Assembly: GCA_905250885.1 (NCBI GenBank)
Contig: CAJNOQ010000033.1
Coordinates: 8,431 to 72,430, forward strand
Reading direction: 5' to 3'
From: Didymodactylos carnosus
Taxonomy: Eukaryota; Rotifera; Eurotatoria; Philodinida; Philodinidae
Length of the DNA stretch: 64,000 nt
The position numbers and the translations under genes are program-made. The notes beneath the pieces were generated by a model. It was given only the letters and a program-made list of their open reading frames with translations, made no database searches and was not told the DNA's origin. Below are positions 59,353 through 64,000 of the stretch, piece after piece; position 1 is the stretch's first letter, and the number at the start of each line of letters is the position of its first letter.

Positions 59353-62300
59353 AATCATAGAGAAATTATCAAACATAGGATAATTTTTTTTTCTGATACT
59401 TTTTGTATGTATAGTGCTAATTTTTTTTGCATTGTATTTGTATTTGTTTTTTGAAAAATTAGTCTAATTTGCGGTAATATTATTCTTTTAATTCATCCAA
59501 GTTTTACTCGCTTCTATGGAAAGAATTTCAAACTTAGATATCAGTATCTTTTAGGTTTAAGAAATTCTGTTTTTATTTCTGTTTTTCTTAGATAAAAAAT
59601 ACCTTCTTTCAACGATATCTTTTTAATTATGTTTTAGATAAGATAGTGAGATGACGATTACATAATGGAAAAAGTACATTGCTCATATTGTTGGTAGTCT
59701 GAATCAAAGATACAGTTAAAAAGCATTATGATAAACATTATTATACAGAAACAAGAAATTTTAGATGAAATAAATAATCCGAAGATGTACATAAATGAAA
59801 AATTAGCCAATAATTTTGGTGGATTTTGATATTTTATTCAACAATGTTATAAAGCTACTTGGAAATAAATCAATTGCATCAATATTGTATTCATAACAAT
59901 TGTCATCTGGATTTATTCATATCAGAATACACTACCATTTATTCGACAATCAATGAATCATTATTTTGGTTAAATAAACGATAAACAACGATACAGAGAT
60001 GGGAAATTAATGATTACAAATGGCACTCAAACTAAACTAGCATTATCATTAGATAATGTAATTAGTATCACTGGAAAAGTCGTTATTGTTATTATTTAAT
60101 AAACGTTCTTAAACACAAACAATGACAAACAGGTATTTATATTCTTTTTTTGTGTAAAGACAGGGCATCTGATCTAGTGCTAATGATTGTGATTTTCAAC
60201 TTTTTGTCTTGTTAAATGGACTGATAAAAAATCCCGACTCTGAAACCAAACGAATAATTCGGCATTCGCTTTGACAGAAAATCGAATTGAATTGAACTTG
60301 ATTTTTGTCTCTACCGTTGCTCAAGCTTGGATCCATCGACAGTCAACAACATATTATTTTTAGGCTAGATAAAAATATATAAAAACTAATATTGTGAATG
60401 GTTCTATTGTACTTTGTATTGTTTTCCCTGTTTATTTTGCTTTGATTCATATTTGAAACGTCACATATTCTGCTTAAGTGTGCTGACTCGAGGAAGTCTA
60501 TTGTGAACGGAGAGATTAGGAAACAAAGAAAAAATTTCAACTTTCATTGAATTCAGCCAAATCGAACCGGTATAGATTTTTAAAATGTTGTCGCAATTCG
60601 CTTCGCTAAATTCATTTCGGGTTCTGACATATAATGATAGTCCTTTAATCATTGCACGTTGAAATAACTGCATATTTTACTTGAATAGAAAAAATTGAGC
60701 TGACCTTCAACAGAATTCCGTACAAATTAAGGCCCCCCCCCCTCGAATAAGAAACCTATCTCAGCCCAGGTAGATCGGATCTGAACCAAACTTTCAGGGT
60801 ATGTTGACCATGTTAAAGTGTGGTAACGAAATTTCTTTTATGACGCCAAATGCAACCAGGGTTGCCAACCACAGCGCTAGTATCAATGCGTTTTTCTGAT
60901 TTTTTTCAGACCAAGAGGCAAAAATAGGCTTCTACCACATGCACGAATTCTCATTTCAGGTAAATGATAGAGAGCTCGGGTTACTTTTATTTTGCGGTAA
61001 ACAGCTATGGTTAGGAGTTGACCGAGCTCGATTTTTGAATTTCGCATTTTTTTATTTCTGATGTTTAATAGAATTTCAAAATTCGAAAAATCCTAGAAAG
61101 GTTTCTTAGAAGTCTTCATTTCTATAAAAAATGGAAGCATAATTTAAAAATCAAACTCTGTTAAGTCCTAGCTATAGGTGTTATCTGCGAATCAAAAAAA
61201 TTATCTTTCTCCGATGTATCGTTACTCAGAATTCTTGCACGTGGCGAAAGTTCTGAAGGTGAAAAACAGTTTTGAGAAAACAAACGGTTTGATTCTGTTA
61301 AATGCGTTTTACTTGAAAACTATTTGAGTGTTAAATAATTTCTTGATACTTTTCTAAAGGTTATCAATCATGACGGATCTAACGGATACGTGCGTCACAT
61401 AAGTGCGCATGTGCGAGCATAGTTGTCTGAAAAAAAGAACATTTTTCCGTCTAGGACACTTTTCGTGATAGGAGTTCTCAGGCTTCGTAATAGTAAAAAT
61501 CAAAAAGTAGCAGTAGGAGTAGGATTTTGAAGTCCGTTACGGTAGGATTTATATCAAAAAGTAGGTAAAGTAGCTTTTAAGAAAAGTAGCGTTTAAGAAA
61601 AGCTTCGCCACAGCACCGACCATGCTGTCCTGGGAATATTTTATTTTTATTTGTCTCATTCGAAGAAAAAAAACCCTGAATTTTCACAAATTGTCCGATT
61701 TTCTGAAAAACTATCAAACTTCTTGGTTCGTTCATGGCTCATTTGAAAGAGAAATGTTTACTTTATAAGATCATATATTTAGACATAATAATATGTTTAA
61801 CTATCTAGGACTAAATAATAGAAAACTAAGATATTCCATATTTGTAAATTTGCATTTTTCTCAATACTTTTTAAATATAAGCCAGGCATATGGCGGTCCC
61901 AAAATGAATCTTACTTCATTTTGTAGAGCAGACAATTCTATATCGATTTATATGGAGATCATCTCCATTGGTGAAGATACTTAACTAAATGGGAAAAGTT
62001 TTGTTTTCATAGTTGTAAACGGCAGACAGATAGTAAGAATACATTGTTCAAAGTATAGCGACATCTATGGACATTTTAAACTTCGTTTATCAATAGTCGA
62101 GTATCGTGTTCAGCATCTATTATATTGTATTAATTATTATAAACCGTTAAAGCTTATCGAGAATACCGTCTAGAGACCTAACATGGATGAATACATCTTT
62201 ATGTTCAATATAACAATAATCGGTGGTAACCAAAAGATAAGATAGAGAGACAAAAAGTCATATTCTGTTTTTCTTTTTTGCGTTCTTTGTAGACCGCTGA

Positions 62301-64000
62301 TCGTGTCATGTGTTGAGTGCATTTTTATTAAAGACCTCATGCTTATCACATATATACATAGAAGGAAAAAAATGCAAGAATATAATCGCGAAGGAGGCTA
62401 CGTCATCACATCTGTTTCTCTATATGCATAGTATAGAATAGATCTGAAAAAAAAAGAAATTCTGATTATAGACCCTATAGACTACATCTTTGACTGTGTG
62501 TAACGGCAAAAAGGATTTTTTCTTTAATGTAAGTAGACACGTCGTTACACGATTATTCTTTTTTTTTCTATTCTGTTGAAATAACAATCTCCTTTTTCTT
62601 GAGATAGAAAACATTTTCAATATAAAAAAAGTGACCAGAACTGTGCTTCCTATTGTGGATAAAAGTGCCTGTAATTAGAAAGCGACTAAAGAATATAACT
62701 TCACTCATTTTCAGTATACGTGAGTGAATTAGGGATCTTTAAAATTTACTTTAAATTCATTACAAAGGTTACGATTTCTTTTTCTTCTTTAAACTGTGTG
62801 ATATAGCACTAGCACCATCTCAATAACTATAACTGATAGAAGTGCTGATAGATGCTTTTTTCTCTTTAGCTGTATCGTTCTTTGTTAAATATACCAGGTC
62901 TTTGAAAGAGACATTTTTCGATTCAGAAAGACAAAAAAAAAACATCTTATTGCCTCTTTTCTTTCTATTTGAAAAAGTGTCAATAAGGCTTTTTTTAATC
63001 TAGTTGATGAATAACATAATAATTACTATAATAATATGATTGAAATTAAAAATAAAATACGATAAAAGAAAATAGGCGTATATAGAATGAGTAAAAACAT
63101 GGAATGAACCCTTTAAGTGTGTCAAAGGACAAAATTGTTGGCCTGTGAGTTGTTTTCAAAACGTATCAAAAGCTTTTTCATCTTATCTATTCTAATACAT
63201 AGACCGTTCGACTGATATGTTATTATCCTAATTGATTAAACATGAGAAGCTCACAAAATTGAATTCGAGTTTTGTCATCAAACGTGAGCTTTTAGTCTTT
63301 TCTCATTGAAATACTGGACGAAAGAGAATCGGACTTGTTTATTAACTAGTGAAGCAGTAGTCGTTTGATGATCAACATCCACAATAGAACTGTGCGGAGT
63401 ATCTAGTCCGATTTTGTATTTATCCTTTAATTGAACTAAAAATTTGTGTAAAAAAATCCATTTAAAATTCTAATATATTCTCTGATTTCGATCATAATTT
63501 ATAACGTTCATCATATTCAGGATAACAGCATAGACAAAGAGAGAAGATGATTAATTACCATTTGTTATGTCTATACACATCTATATTTTAAACAGACATA
63601 TAAGACCATCCGAAAATATTCCGAGATTGATGAATAGCTAGGCGATCAATTTTGAAAATTCTTAATGGTTATGTTCAAGTCAGTTTTCAGAAAATTTTAT
63701 CATTCAGCTGCTCTTAACCTTCATATTTTTACATCTGCGATGTTCATCTAGTTTCTGGAATCCGTACACACCCCATGTAGAAATAAAAAGATTAAAAAGT
63801 AAAAGAAATTCACCTTACATCACTAACATTCATAAGTTCAGTCTATTTTAAGTCGTGAATCAGTCAAATGTTTTGAATCCATAGAGGTTAGAATCTCACT
63901 CACACTCATGTGAAACACGCTAACTTAATGATTTTTTTTGTTTTGTTACTAAATATCATGAGTTTGTTCTATGTCTAATTTGATTTAGTCAGACAGAATT
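59353..64000. other. gene-free stretch to window end
   Basis: No supported gene on either strand. It contains a C run at 60733-60741, a hAT-terminus-like CAGGGTTGCCAACC at about 60857-60870, and a short imperfect tandem repeat of GTAGC-TTTAAGAAAA at about 61570-61600. Short frames (for example 61793-61984 and 60343-60673) look random. Confidence 0.5.
59769..59774 (+). terminator. candidate poly(A) signal of mL53 gene
   Basis: AATAAA about 420 bp after the mL53 stop, in an AT-rich stretch. Confidence 0.35.

Noticed and set aside
1-64000. tRNA, rRNA or CRISPR arrays
   Set aside because: No cloverleaf with A/B boxes, no rRNA blocks and no regularly spaced repeats were seen by eye.

Overview
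The window is AT-rich eukaryotic nuclear DNA. Genes are split into many exons by mostly short GT-AG introns (about 50-350 bp), with a few long introns and long, homopolymer-rich gaps between genes. The standard genetic code fits every exon. Gene content (neurexin-like laminin-G protein, EGF receptor, SLC45 transporter, RIM, mitochondrial ribosomal protein) shows a bilaterian animal with a nervous system. Compact introns plus abundant small DNA transposons suggest a rotifer, perhaps a bdelloid such as Rotaria, but this is inference from style and could be another lophotrochozoan.

Layout. 1-2380: simple-sequence gap. 2381-6605 (+): nine exons of a secreted or ectodomain protein with five laminin-G domains; no transmembrane or terminal exon found. 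6606-11463: no clear gene, one 22-bp perfect palindrome. 11464-23565 (+): 20 exons for a 1,076-aa single-pass protein with 11 EGF repeats outside and a 7-8 blade WD40 propeller inside, an architecture I cannot assign to a named family. 23566-29029: gap with hairpins. 29030-38287 (+): SLC45-type sugar/proton transporter, 13 exons, 800 aa; its 5.8-kb first intron holds a nested antisense intronless membrane-protein gene (31253-30159) and two fold-back elements. 38288-41180: gap with a hAT-like zinc-finger remnant. 41181-53136 (+): RIM active-zone scaffold (FYVE-type zinc finger, PDZ, C2A, C2B), 1,632 aa from 21 exons, with an alternative stop-containing exon giving a zinc-finger-only form; its 4.6-kb intron holds two more intronless genes on opposite strands. 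56409-57805: decayed PIF/Harbinger transposon carrying a 113-bp hAT-type MITE with an 8-bp target duplication. 59023-59352 (+): mitochondrial ribosomal protein mL53. 59353-64000: nothing convincing.

Functionally, the LamG protein and RIM fit the outer and inner faces of a presynaptic membrane; the EGF-WD40 protein looks like a receptor whose tail is a protein-binding platform. I see no evidence that the genes form a regulated cluster. The two most interesting points are the EGF-TM-WD40 receptor, which by phase could be spliced to the upstream LamG exons, and the repeated nesting of small intronless genes inside long introns of the transporter and RIM genes. All exon models are manual conceptual splices without transcript support.
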